Positions 16,720 to 36,417 of a stretch of DNA of 64,000 bases are shown in pieces. Positions within the stretch are counted from its first letter, which is position 1, and the number at the start of each line of letters is the position of its first letter. This stretch comes from Pycnococcus provasolii. Taxonomy: Eukaryota; Chlorophyta; Pseudoscourfieldiophyceae; Pseudoscourfieldiales; Pycnococcaceae. The DNA lies in assembly GCA_938743325.2 (NCBI GenBank), contig OW568862.1, forward strand, positions 1,031,501 through 1,095,500, given 5' to 3'. A program made the translations under genes and the position numbers. The notes under the pieces were generated by a model. The model saw only the letters and a list, made by a program, of their open reading frames with translations. It did not search any database and was not told where the DNA came from.

Positions 16720-19137
16720 ATGCTGAGAAGAATAATGGCGCCTTCCCATACGCACACGCACACCGCCATACGCCAGCCTCACCCACGACAACGTTCACTC
16801 AAGAATACAAGGTTAGCTATCAAGCGATGTGCTTCCTCCTCCTCCTCCTCCTCCTCCTCTTCGTCGTCGTCGTCGTCAGCCGCAGCCGTCGAGTGGCCCG
16901 ATTTACTCGACGTCGTGAGCCGATTCGCATCAACGCACCACGGACGCAACATCATCATGCAGCTGCAGGCACCTTGCGACTTTCGCACCGCACAAACGCT
17001 TGCCACTGAGACGCGCGCGGCGATGCTTCTCGAGTCGATGGCGGCGGAAAGCGGCGGCGTGACGTTCGCTCCTGCGGACACACTAGCGTCACAAAAGGCG
17101 ATCGCCCTCGCACAAAAGGGCGGCTTGCTAACGCCGGAGGCGTGCGTGCGCGTGCGCGACGCCTCGGAAGTAGCGACGAGGCTGAAGCGACTGCTCGACG
17201 AGACGACGCGCGCCGCGCGTGGGGATGACGCATCCAGTCTCGCTGCACTCGCCGTCAAGGTGGAACTCGTCGAGCCGCTCGACAACCTGTGCGCGGAGAT
17301 TTCGCGCACCATCGACGAGGAGGCGATGGAGGTGCGCGACTCGTTCTCGAGCCAGCTCAGAAAAGCACGAAACGACATGAGAAGCGCAAGGCAGCGCGTG
17401 GAGCGCGCCGCTTCAGCAGCGATGGCGGGCGCCGGCAAGGTGTCTCTCGAGGAGCGCAACGGGCGCATGCTGCTTGTCGTCTCAGCCTCCGCGGCAGGTC
17501 GAGGAGCACTCTCCAAGGCGCGACAGATGGGAACGGCTGCTGGCGGCAACGCGCTCATTGAACTGCCGGCACTCGTGGCGCTGAACGATAAGCTTGCATC
17601 AGCAACGGCAGCCGCCCTCGAGGAGGAGAGGCGAGCTCTCTCCATCCTGACGTCGATGGTACGCGACAGCGCGGACGCCATTGAGGTGGGTATCGAGGCG
17701 ATTGGTGCCATCGATGCTGCGTGCTGCCGTTCTCGGTTCGGTGCGTGGAGTCGCGGCGTCGTGGCGGACGTATGCCAATCATCTGACAGTCGCGCGAGCG
17801 GACCTTACAAGCTGCGACTGGACGGGCTGGCGCACCCACTTTTGCTTGCCGCACGGCTTGACGATATCGCGGAGCGGCGCGAGCAGCGCAGAAGGTCAGG
17901 CAGCCGCGGCGGCGACGGTGGCGGCGGCGAGACGTCTGAAAGTCGCATGGCATCTGTGGTACGTAACGACGTGCGCGTGCCGCATGCTACGCATGCTGCG
18001 ATTCTCACAGGACCAAATACAGGGGGCAAGACGAGCCTGCTCAAGGCGGTTGCGCTCGCGTGCATGTGCGCGCATGCAGGTATACCCATCACGTGCTCGC
18101 GCGAGCCTGCCATTGTGCCTCACTTAAGGAATGTGCTGGCGGACATTGGCGACGAGCAGAGCCTCGCCGCAAGCCTTTCGACGTTCTCCGCGCATGCGAC
18201 TCGCATTGCAGACATTTTCGACGTCGTCCTGGGAAAGGGTGGCAAATCGGCTGGTGGCGGCGGCTCTCTCGTGCTTCTCGACGAGCTGGGCACAGGCACC
18301 GAGCCTGCCGCCGGCGCCGCGCTCGGTGCATCTGTGATCCGCGCACTTGCCGACGGATTTCGCCATCGCGGTGAGACGAGCATGGTTTTGGCCACGACGC
18401 ATCAGGGTGAGCTTAAAGCGCTTAAATATGAAGACGGTCTTGCGGCGGAACACGATGCTCCAGTGCACATCGAAAATGCCTGCGTGGAATTTGACGAGCA
18501 GGAGATGTTACCGACCTATCAGCTCCTCTGGGGTGTTCCAGGTCGCTCTCACGGACTGAATGTTGCGCGGAAGCTCGGCCTGGAGGAGGGTGTTGTACAG
18601 TCTGCCGCGGCGTTGCTTGGCGAGGAGCACGAAGCGGCCAACGCGGTCGTGGCGACCCTCGAGGGCTCGCTCGGGTCTTACCGCCGCGATGTCGCGGCGG
18701 CGCAGGAGACATTGCGCCGGACTCGCATGGAAGTGTCGAAGTGTCGAAACTCGAATGCCAGCATGTATGATTCGGAAGTGAAACGGCGTCGGGATCAAAT
18801 GGAATCTCTCCAAAAGCACTTCCGCGCGGAGCTCGAGCGTGTGGTGAAGACTTCGCCATCGTCCAATACGGCACAGACGACTGACGCATCGGCAGCTGGA
18901 CCAACACCATCGCGCAATTTGGGGAAGAAGAAGCTTAAAAAGCTCGCCCAGAAGACGAAGCGTGCCGAATCGTCGTCAGCTCAAGATGAGGGTGCGCGAA
19001 AGGCTGCCACCGCTTCCCAGCCGAAGCCGAAACGTACCGCGCCCAAGCCATCGAAGCCGTCGTCGTCTTCGCCGTCTCAGGATCCGTTTCGCTCAGAGCT
19101 GGAGCGCGCACGCGCGGAGCTGGAGAAGCGACGTTGA
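16720..19137 (+). CDS. MutS2 family ATPase, organelle-targeted, no Smr domain
   Basis: The protein is 805 aa. The N-terminal 60 residues are basic and Ser-rich (a Ser run at about 40-53), a likely plastid transit peptide. The middle part matches the MutS core and clamp domains. The ATPase has Walker A GPNTGGKT at about residue 431, the SLSTFSAH segment, and Walker B LVLLDELGTGTEP at about 517, followed by TTHQGELK. Then comes the clamp coiled coil typical of MutS2. Bacterial MutS2 usually ends in an Smr endonuclease domain. Here the C-terminus is only a Lys/Ser/Pro-rich linker and a short helix. MutS2 acts on stalled ribosomes or recombination intermediates in bacteria; the role here is unknown. 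Confidence 0.85.
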   Translation: MLRRIMAPSHTHTHTAIRQPHPRQRSLKNTRLAIKRCASSSSSSSSSSSSSSSAAAVEWPDLLDVVSRFASTHHGRNIIMQLQAPCDFRTAQTLATETRAAMLLESMAAESGGVTFAPADTLASQKAIALAQKGGLLTPEACVRVRDASEVATRLKRLLDETTRAARGDDASSLAALAVKVELVEPLDNLCAEISRTIDEEAMEVRDSFSSQLRKARNDMRSARQRVERAASAAMAGAGKVSLEERNGRMLLVVSASAAGRGALSKARQMGTAAGGNALIELPALVALNDKLASATAAALEEERRALSILTSMVRDSADAIEVGIEAIGAIDAACCRSRFGAWSRGVVADVCQSSDSRASGPYKLRLDGLAHPLLLAARLDDIAERREQRRRSGSRGGDGGGGETSESRMASVVRNDVRVPHATHAAILTGPNTGGKTSLLKAVALACMCAHAGIPITCSREPAIVPHLRNVLADIGDEQSLAASLSTFSAHATRIADIFDVVLGKGGKSAGGGGSLVLLDELGTGTEPAAGAALGASVIRALADGFRHRGETSMVLATTHQGELKALKYEDGLAAEHDAPVHIENACVEFDEQEMLPTYQLLWGVPGRSHGLNVARKLGLEEGVVQSAAALLGEEHEAANAVVATLEGSLGSYRRDVAAAQETLRRTRMEVSKCRNSNASMYDSEVKRRRDQMESLQKHFRAELERVVKTSPSSNTAQTTDASAAGPTPSRNLGKKKLKKLAQKTKRAESSSAQDEGARKAATASQPKPKRTAPKPSKPSSSSPSQDPFRSELERARAELEKRR

Positions 19138-19384
19138 ATTGTAAACTTTTATCTTACCACTTACGGGTAGGTACTTACAGTAGTCTTTGTTTGGGATACA
19201 TACATACGCCTTGGTCAGAACTCGAAAGTACCAACTACGAGGTTGATACGTGCTGCGCGTGCTTCGAAAAGGGGTGGTGTAGGGTGGTGTTGTCTCAGCC
19301 CTAACCCCTGATGATCCCTCCCTCCTCCCGACCCTTGTTTCCACGCCACAAGTCGACAACACCATTCTGAAACATCCGTCAAAG

Positions 19385-20482
19385 ATGTCCACGTCGCTCC
19401 CTCCCGACGTGCTCGATATCATCGCCGTGCGGTCGTGCGACCACTGGCTCGAGTACATGCGCTCGTGGGCCGCCGTCTCGTCGCGATTCCGAGACTTCAG
19501 AAGGTACTTGCCCCTCATCGGCAAGGGAGCGCGCTTCGTGGTGCCCCGAAGACTTGCCGTCGAAGAACCTGAGGAAGAAGAAGAGGAAGGACTGGAAGAA
19601 GAGTCTATGTGGAGTCGGGCTCAGCCAAGATGTGGCGCAGCTCTAGCACCAGAGCACTCGGTTCACGCCGCGGCCATGCTTGCGGCGGCGGAAATCAAAC
19701 ACGGTGGAAGTGGCGTCGTTGTTGTTCGCGACGGTGTCTATAGAGAGCCACTTCGAATTACGGGTGCCGTCGCAATCTTGGCTGAAAATGAAAACGCTGT
19801 GACCCTCGAGGGTGTGGGTTGGGAACCAGCTCTTACCTTCGCAGGTCTCGGCGCTGCGGCCAAAAACGAACACGACGTCATCAAACTCGACACTTCGGTA
19901 GGCACGGGAGAGCGGTGCGCCGTATTTGGTATGAATTTTCGCAACCGCAACGAGGCAAATGCGACTTGTGTACTTGTGGCACGCGGTGCGCCGATCTTGC
20001 ATCGCTGTTTAATCCGAGGGAGCATATGGTGTGGCGGTGAGGCTGCTCCCGTGCTTCGCGACGGCACGCGGTGTACGCATTCGCGTGGTGTCGGTGTAAG
20101 AGTGACGGACAAAGGCATGTGCACGTTGAGGCGAGGGTGTGTGCTGACGTCAAACAGAGGAGCCGGCGTGTGTGCCGACCGTGGTGGGCACGTGGATTCC
20201 ATCTCTTGCTCGCTAACGGGCAATGGCCAGGGCGCCGTTTTGGCGTCGACGACAGCTTCCGTATCGCTCGTCGAGACAGCCACAGGACCGCCCGTGGAAG
20301 TTCAATTGCGCGTCGGCAGGGACGGCAAGGACGGCGCGTATAAGGTACGTCTGCGCATGTGGGAATCCATGATTGACTGGGCGACGGATGAAGATTTGCT
20401 GCACGGCAGATGGGAACCTTTGTTCGATAGCGACGACTTTGAAGAGATGCTAGAGCTGGCCAACGCCACTACAACACAGTGA
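19385..20482 (+). CDS. F-box-like / right-handed beta-helix protein
   Basis: The protein is 365 aa. The N-terminus LPPDVLDIIAV... WAAVSSRFRDF resembles a short F-box. After an acidic linker (Glu run at about 60-70), residues 95-300 look like parallel beta-helix repeats, with alternating hydrophobics such as GVVVVRDGVYREPLRI and repeated V/L-x-G-N turns. The arrangement recalls FBXO11-type proteins, which act as substrate receptors of SCF ubiquitin ligases, but the match is weak. It converges with the ERMARD-like gene, with 100 bp between stops. Confidence 0.65.
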   Translation: MSTSLPPDVLDIIAVRSCDHWLEYMRSWAAVSSRFRDFRRYLPLIGKGARFVVPRRLAVEEPEEEEEEGLEEESMWSRAQPRCGAALAPEHSVHAAAMLAAAEIKHGGSGVVVVRDGVYREPLRITGAVAILAENENAVTLEGVGWEPALTFAGLGAAAKNEHDVIKLDTSVGTGERCAVFGMNFRNRNEANATCVLVARGAPILHRCLIRGSIWCGGEAAPVLRDGTRCTHSRGVGVRVTDKGMCTLRRGCVLTSNRGAGVCADRGGHVDSISCSLTGNGQGAVLASTTASVSLVETATGPPVEVQLRVGRDGKDGAYKVRLRMWESMIDWATDEDLLHGRWEPLFDSDDFEEMLELANATTTQ

Positions 20483-20582
20483 TCGATAGTCTATCTCATT
20501 GTGCTGTATCTGTTGTAAAGTATGGATAGACTAAGTACTATTGAAATTGATGTGTAATACAGTGATACTAATATTAAATTCA

Positions 20583-27567
<6,985 letters not shown>

Positions 27568-27618
27568 GCTGTAATGTAAAAACAATTCTTTTTTTCTCCA
27601 TTCTTTTCTACTATTATG

Positions 27619-30974
<3,356 letters not shown>

Positions 30975-31670
30975 TTACCAGCTGTAGTTGTACGTGGGGG
31001 CAGCCGGCGGCGGCGGCGGCGGGGGCGCCATCTGCTGCGGCGGGGCGGAGTAGCCACCTCCCATCGGCGCCGCTCCCTGGTCGGGGCGCACGATGATGAG
31101 GCCGGCGCACTGCACCTGGCGCACGTTGTCGAATCCGAGGAGACGCACGAAGCAGCCCGGGTTCTCCATCTTGCAGTTGTAGATCTCCTCGAGCACCTGG
31201 CCGGGGTCCGTGCAGCCGTACATCGGCAGCTTGTACATCGTCCAGTAGCGGTTGTCGTAGTATCCGGGGGACATCACGTTCGCGGAGTTTCCGCCGATGG
31301 CGAAGCCATCCTCCTGGTTGGCGAACTCAACGCAGGGCACCCAGCCGTTGTTGACGAGGTACTGCACCTGCTTGGCGATCTCCTGGTTGGAGAGCGGGGG
31401 GAGGAAGGACATGTTCTCGTACTTCTTCTCGTTGATGGGCCACACCTGAATATAAGAAGACGGAGGGGAAGAGAGGTGAGTAAACGGAAGAGCGAGATGA
31501 GAAGGAAGACGAGATGATCGTCATCGAAAACCAAAAGACAAAAAAAAGACAAAACCAGAACCACACACAAAGTGTTAACATAAGAGACATACCTGCATGG
31601 CGTTGGCACGCACGGCACGGGGCGTGGAGCGGACAGCGACGGAGCGCGAGGGAGCACGGAGAGCCATCAT
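30975..31670 (-). CDS. rbcS: Rubisco small subunit, copy 1, with C-terminal Pro-rich tail
   Basis: Two exons: 31593-31670 (26 codons) and 30975-31445 (156 codons plus stop), with a 147-nt GT-AG intron. The N-terminal 24 residues ([18 protein letters not shown]...) are a short, Arg/Ser-rich plastid transit peptide. The mature protein starts MQ|VWP, and the intron falls between Gln and Val, the same place as intron 1 of land-plant rbcS genes. The mature core has SFLPPL, the [18 protein letters not shown] block and [10 protein letters not shown], all typical of green-type small subunits, with the longer green-algal beta-A/beta-B loop. After IIVRP it carries a tail of about 35 residues, Gly/Pro-rich with a run of seven prolines and ending YNYSW. 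It differs from copy 2 by one Ile/Val in the core. Confidence 0.95.
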
Positions 31671-32321
31671 CTTGCTAATAGGTAAAGGTAAAGTGTAGAA
31701 TGAACGAAGGGGGGGAGGGACAGTCGGATGGAGGCCGACGAACGAGGTCCGCCCCTGTTTTCACTCACCTTATCCGTCTACTGGGTCCCTGGGAGCAGTG
31801 GGAGGTGGGGCCGCCCCCTGGCCTGGGGTCCCGGGAAGGGGGGGAAGGGGGGGAGAGGAGAGGGCTCCGGGGGCCGAGAAAGCGACAGACAATGGCATTG
31901 CAATCCCATTGATCGGGGTTGATTTCTCGCAGTATGTTGGTTGATACATGCGGTTGCGAGATCACAGCCACAGGAACCGTGTGAAGATACAGATTACATA
32001 GACGCGATTCACAACACCCCTCAGGTGGGAGGGGGGGGGGCCGAGAACAAAGAACAAAGAACAGGGTTGCACTCCAGAGTTGCCGCCACTTGCTCCTATC
32101 TCAAGAGTAGTTCTGGGGGATAGATCACTTCCCTGGGGAGGCCAATCCCCATGAATCCATAGAAGCCGACACGATTTCCCAACCGCTTATATCCTTATCC
32201 CTTCCGAGAGAGAGAGACTTCGTCCCCCTCTTCTTGTCCCCCCCCCCCCCCCTGTCCTCGTCGTCCCCCCTCCTCCGGCCCCACCTCTTTCCACTTCATT
32301 CTTACTACCTTTTTTGTCAAC
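31671..32321. promoter_or_regulatory. bidirectional rbcS-1 / rbcS-2 promoter region
   Basis: This 651-bp spacer separates the divergent start codons. G-runs (about 32030-32040 and 31705-31717) and a C-run (32238-32252) lie in it, with a cttatatcctt sequence at about 32187. No gene is supported. The region must carry the promoters of both copies. Confidence 0.6.
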
Positions 32322-33016
32322 ATGATGTCCCTCCGCGCCCCGTCCCGTGCCGTCACCGTCAAGTCCACGCCCCGTGCCGTGCGTGCCAACGCCATGCAGG
32401 TATGTCGGGGGCGTTTTCTGCTTTCTGTTTTTTTTTTTGGCGTTTTGTTTTGTTTTGAATTTGGTTTGGTTTGTGATGCGGGTGTTTTTTTGATGAAATG
32501 TTTTGCTGACAAAGTCCTCAAACAAACTTTCTACTTTACGTGCAGGTGTGGCCCATCAACGAGAAGAAGTACGAGAACATGTCCTTCCTCCCCCCGCTCT
32601 CCAACCAGGAGATCGCCAAGCAGGTGCAGTACCTCGTCAACAACGGCTGGGTGCCCTGCGTTGAGTTCGCCAACCAGGAGGATGGCTTCGCCGTCGGCGG
32701 AAACTCCGCGAACGTGATGTCCCCCGGATACTACGACAACCGCTACTGGACGATGTACAAGCTGCCGATGTACGGCTGCACGGACCCCGGCCAGGTGCTC
32801 GAGGAGATCTACAACTGCAAGATGGAGAACCCGGGCTGCTTCGTGCGTCTCCTCGGATTCGACAACGTGCGCCAGGTGCAGTGCGCCGGCCTCATCATCG
32901 TGCGCCCCGACCAGGGAGCGGCGCCGATGGGAGGTGGCTACTCCGCCCCGCCGCAGCAGATGGCGCCCCCGCCGCCGCCGCCGCCGGCTGCCCCCACGTA
33001 CAACTACAGCTGGTAA
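32322..33016 (+). CDS. rbcS: Rubisco small subunit, copy 2, with C-terminal Pro-rich tail
   Basis: Two exons: 32322-32399 and 32546-33016, with a 146-nt intron after codon 26 (MQ). The transit peptide differs from copy 1 ([18 protein letters not shown]). The mature core and the 35-residue tail with the proline run and YNYSW end are the same as in copy 1, apart from Val for Ile in the loop. At least 25 bp after the stop also match copy 1. Together with copy 1 it forms an inverted pair, probably kept alike by gene conversion. Confidence 0.95.
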
Positions 33017-33639
33017 GCAGTTGGTATTAGTTGGATAGGCGAGGACACGAAATTGGGTTGAGGGACTCGCAAAGTAATCACAGTAAAGAATCCACCGATT
33101 CATCAAACAAACAAAACACAAGAGAGAGCCTCTCAGTTTAGAGTTACACACACACGTTACATAGTCAGTTGAGCTGAGAACAAACACACAAAGGCTTCGC
33201 CATCTCGTGCCCATCCATCTTGAGATTTCGGGAGAGGTGACTCATCATCGAGCGAGACCCCAGGGGTCGTTCCTTTCGCCGCCCTCAGGGGTTGGTGTCC
33301 TTTTTCGTCGACGTCATGGATTTGGGAAAACTCGGTGAAAATCTGCGCGATTTCCGGCTGAAAGGGGGAACGTTTTGGACAGAGGTGCTTGGTCGGAAAA
33401 TGGTCTTGAGGAACCTGGCCTGTGGGCCTGTGCCTTACATCTTAGTGATCGTCGCTATGGGAGTTTGGGACATGTTTTTCGCGTGAAAATCGGAAAGAAA
33501 TCACCCCTGGGAGGGGGGGCAACGCACGAGCAGAAAGATAAGAGGATGAGGAGCTTTTTCTCCACCAAGGGGAAAGAACAACAAGCGGCCATGGGAGCTA
33601 CTCCCTCGGACGGGGTGACGGGAGAGCAAGAGCCTTCCC

Positions 33640-33642
<3 letters not shown>

Positions 33643-33673
<31 letters not shown>
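33643..33673. repeat. 31-base poly-C tract
   Basis: An uninterrupted run of C lies about 245-275 bp upstream of the rbcS-3 ATG, with a matching poly-G tract 150 bp further downstream. Confidence 0.9.
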
Positions 33674-33674
<1 letters not shown>

Positions 33675-33822
33675 CCCTCTAAAAACCGTTGAGGAGCTCC
33701 CAGAGAATCTTTTTCGATGGATCAGTGAGTGTTGTGAACCGTGTCTTTCGTTCGGAAATTCTATCTCAACGCCTCCCCCCCCGGGAAATGATAGACTAAG
33801 AGCGGGGGGGGCCGTTGGGGCC

Positions 33823-33840
33823 GGGGGGGGGGGGGGGGGG
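33823..33840. repeat. 18-base poly-G tract
   Basis: An uninterrupted G run lies about 80-95 bp before the rbcS-3 ATG, followed by ccgggcccgg and more G. It could pair with the poly-C tract or form a quadruplex. Confidence 0.9.
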
Positions 33841-33917
33841 CCGGGCCCGGGGGGGGACGAGTCGGACCTCCTCTCCTCCGCGTCGATCATTCTTCGTACT
33901 TCCAACCTATTAGCAAG

Positions 33918-34472
33918 ATGATGGCTCTCCGTGCTCCCTCGCGCTCCGTCGCTGTCCGCTCCACGCCCCGTGCCGTGCGTGCCAACGCCATGCAGGTATG
34001 AAGTCTCTCTGCATAGTTTTCGTTTTATCCTTTTGTTTTTTGCTTCTGGTCTTACCTTTTTTTTTTTTTGCTCACTCCCCTCCCCCTTTTGTTTTCTCTC
34101 ATTCAGGTGTGGCCCATCAACGAGAAGAAGTACGAGAACATGTCCTTCCTCCCCCCGCTCTCCAACCAGGAGATCGCCAAGCAGGTGCAGTACCTCGTCA
34201 ACAACGGCTGGGTGCCCTGCGTTGAGTTCGCCAACCAGGAGGATGGCTTCGTCGTCGCCGGAAATCGCGCGAACGTGATGTCCCCCGGATACTACGACAA
34301 CCGCTACTGGACGATGTACAAGCTGCCGATGTACGGCTGCACGGACCCCGGCCAGGTGCTCGAGGAGATCTACAACTGCAAGATGGAGAACCCGGGCTGC
34401 TTCGTGCGTCTCCTCGGATTCGACAACGTGCGCCAGGTGCAGTGCGCCGGCCTCATCATCGTGCGCCCATAA
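33918..34472 (+). CDS. rbcS: Rubisco small subunit, copy 3, tail absent
   Basis: Two exons: 33918-33995 and 34107-34472, with a 111-nt intron at the same position. The transit peptide is identical in sequence to copy 1. The mature core matches copies 1 and 2 except for a cluster of changes in the beta-A/beta-B loop (GFVVAGNRAN instead of [10 protein letters not shown]). The frame stops directly after IIVRP, so the tail is missing. The patchwork of identity suggests gene conversion. It should still assemble into Rubisco. Confidence 0.93.
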
Positions 34473-35586
34473 ACAACTAAAAAAATTTATTTTTTTTCGA
34501 ACAGCAAGAGATCCTTGCGTGAATGTTGATGAGATGTTTGTAACACGTAGCACATTCTATTTCTACACCTCTTCCTTTTCACGTTGCCTAGCTGGAGACT
34601 TTCTATGACGACTTATCATAAAGATAAAAAAATTGCTATCCAAAAGATAGGACGGTTCGGGTGACAATATCTCGTTGTAGCCGCGTCTGCACACGATACG
34701 CATCTCCCCATGAATGACCATGCGGCCCTGAGGCGTTTGGCAAACTCCTCAAGTCCTCTTGTACAGTGAATAAAGTGCCCATAGGTAGGTAGTAGACTGA
34801 CGATGTTCTTCGTGGTCAAACGCGTACCACCTCATCCTAACCTTGGGCTATGACCCATATGACGATGCTTGGGAACCACCGACGCACCCTATTCATACCT
34901 ATTCGGCGAAAGGTCAAAACTACTCAAAGGTCGTTCAAATTGCAGGTACAAACACCTGGTCCAAACTCCAAACGGCCAAGCTGCCAAGGCCACTGGCGGC
35001 AAGGCGCTACCTAACCTTTCGGTAGTGCTACTGTACAGTACAGTAATTGTAGCCTACCTAGAGAACTAAGGTTAACTAAGAACTACAGTATGTACTGTAC
35101 GGAGAAGTCCGTTTACTGTACTATTCCCACCCTAAACCTTTACAAGGCTACAACAGGTCCCTACACCACCTCCCTACACCCACGAAACGAAAACGAGACG
35201 AAAACGAGACGACGACGACCACCACCACCACCACCTGACCACCACCTGACCACCACCACCACCAGCAGCAGCAGCAGCAGCAGAACGAGAACGAGCGAAC
35301 GAGAACGAGCGAACGAGAACGAGAACGAGCACGCCACTCAAACTCAACAGCTCAACTCGAGCACTTCACTGAAAAGTGAAAACGACGACGGGACCTTTCC
35401 CGCGGAACGGAACGGAGGAAAAAACAAGGGAGGAAAAAAAAGGGGTGGGCAAATCTTCCCCAAGGCCCCTTGGAATCATCTGCACCTCGCATTTCCGATA
35501 GTCAGATTTGCCCCCCCTGGGCCTCTAGAGATGTAGCCGCCTCCTTTCCCCCTTTCATTTTATATCCTCGAAGAACATCGTGAACG
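34473..35586. other. spacer with CAC/CAG and GAACGA repeats
   Basis: It has the 3' region of copy 3, unremarkable sequence to about 35190, then low-complexity repeats: CAC-rich at about 35218-35260, a CAG run at about 35261-35282, and CGAACGAGAA units at about 35285-35335. These make long open frames on the plus strand that I do not regard as genes. The promoter of copy 4 must lie at its end. Confidence 0.55.
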
Positions 35587-36241
35587 ATGATGTCCCTCCG
35601 TGCACCCTCGCGCTCCGTCACTAAGGCATCCACGCCATCCCGTGGAAGGTCCATCCCGGCCAAAGCCATGCAGGTACGTACAGTATGTCTCTGGTTGTGT
35701 GTGTTCACACTCGTTCGTTGTGCGCTACGCCACACACTCATGTTTGTGTGGTTGCTTTCCTCATACACATTTTTTTCTCGAAAGACATCACTAATTTCCC
35801 TTTTTTTCAACCCTTGTTTTTTCTTTAAAAAAACAATCATCCAATCATCCTCTCTTTCTGTTTTAGTCGTGGCCCATGGGCGAGAAGAAGTACGAGAACA
35901 TGTCCTTCCTTCCCCCGCTCACCAACGAGGAGATCGCCAAGCAGGTGCAGTACCTCGTCAGCAACGGCTGGGTGCCCTGCATTGAGTACACGCACCCGCA
36001 GGAAGGCTTCGCGCGAGGCGGAAACTCCGCCACCGTGAATACCTCCGGATACTACGACAACCGCTACTGGACGATGTACAAGCTGCCGATGTACGGCTGC
36101 AACGACCCGAACCAGGTGCTCGAGGAAATCTTCAGCTGTAAGGCGGAGAACCCAGGATGCTTCATTCGTCTGCTTGGCTTCGACAACGTGCGCCAGGTGC
36201 AGTGCGCCGGCCTCATCATCGTGCGCCCCGACCAACCCTAA
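35587..36241 (+). CDS. rbcS: Rubisco small subunit, copy 4, divergent
   Basis: Two exons: 35587-35673 (29 codons) and 35867-36241 (124 codons plus stop), with a 193-nt intron after MQ. The transit peptide is distinct ([18 protein letters not shown]). The mature protein begins SWP where the others have VWP. The loop (EYTHPQEGFARGG) and several core positions differ, and it ends IIVRPDQP with no long tail. It is the most diverged copy and might be a functional isoform or one expressed under other conditions. The strand and spacing match copies 2 and 3. Confidence 0.93.
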
Positions 36242-36417
36242 AACTTTTCTTGGCATGTCGAACCTGTTGAAATGGAGGGTGTGCCGTCTCTACGTCCTCC
36301 TTTTAATTCATACACAATATGTTTCCTTTGTTTACTCTCATACAAGTACATTTTTTTTTATTTGAAAAAATAAACAAACAAACAAAACAAAACAAACAAA
36401 ATAAACAAAGCCTCTTC

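Larger units (their letters stand above)
33017..33917. other. spacer with long poly-C and poly-G tracts
   Basis: It contains the 3' region of copy 2 and the upstream region of copy 3. A 31-base C run lies at 33643-33673 and an 18-base G run at 33823-33840. No gene is supported; the ORFs are chance. Confidence 0.6.

Noticed and set aside
16299-17009. Plus-strand ORF with an Asn-Asn-Leu repeat
   Set aside because: It results from translating the 9-bp repeat and overlaps two better genes in other frames.
35090-35536. Open frame of 148 codons upstream of rbcS-4
   Set aside because: It is produced by CAC/CAG and GAACGA repeats with no domain or ATG context.
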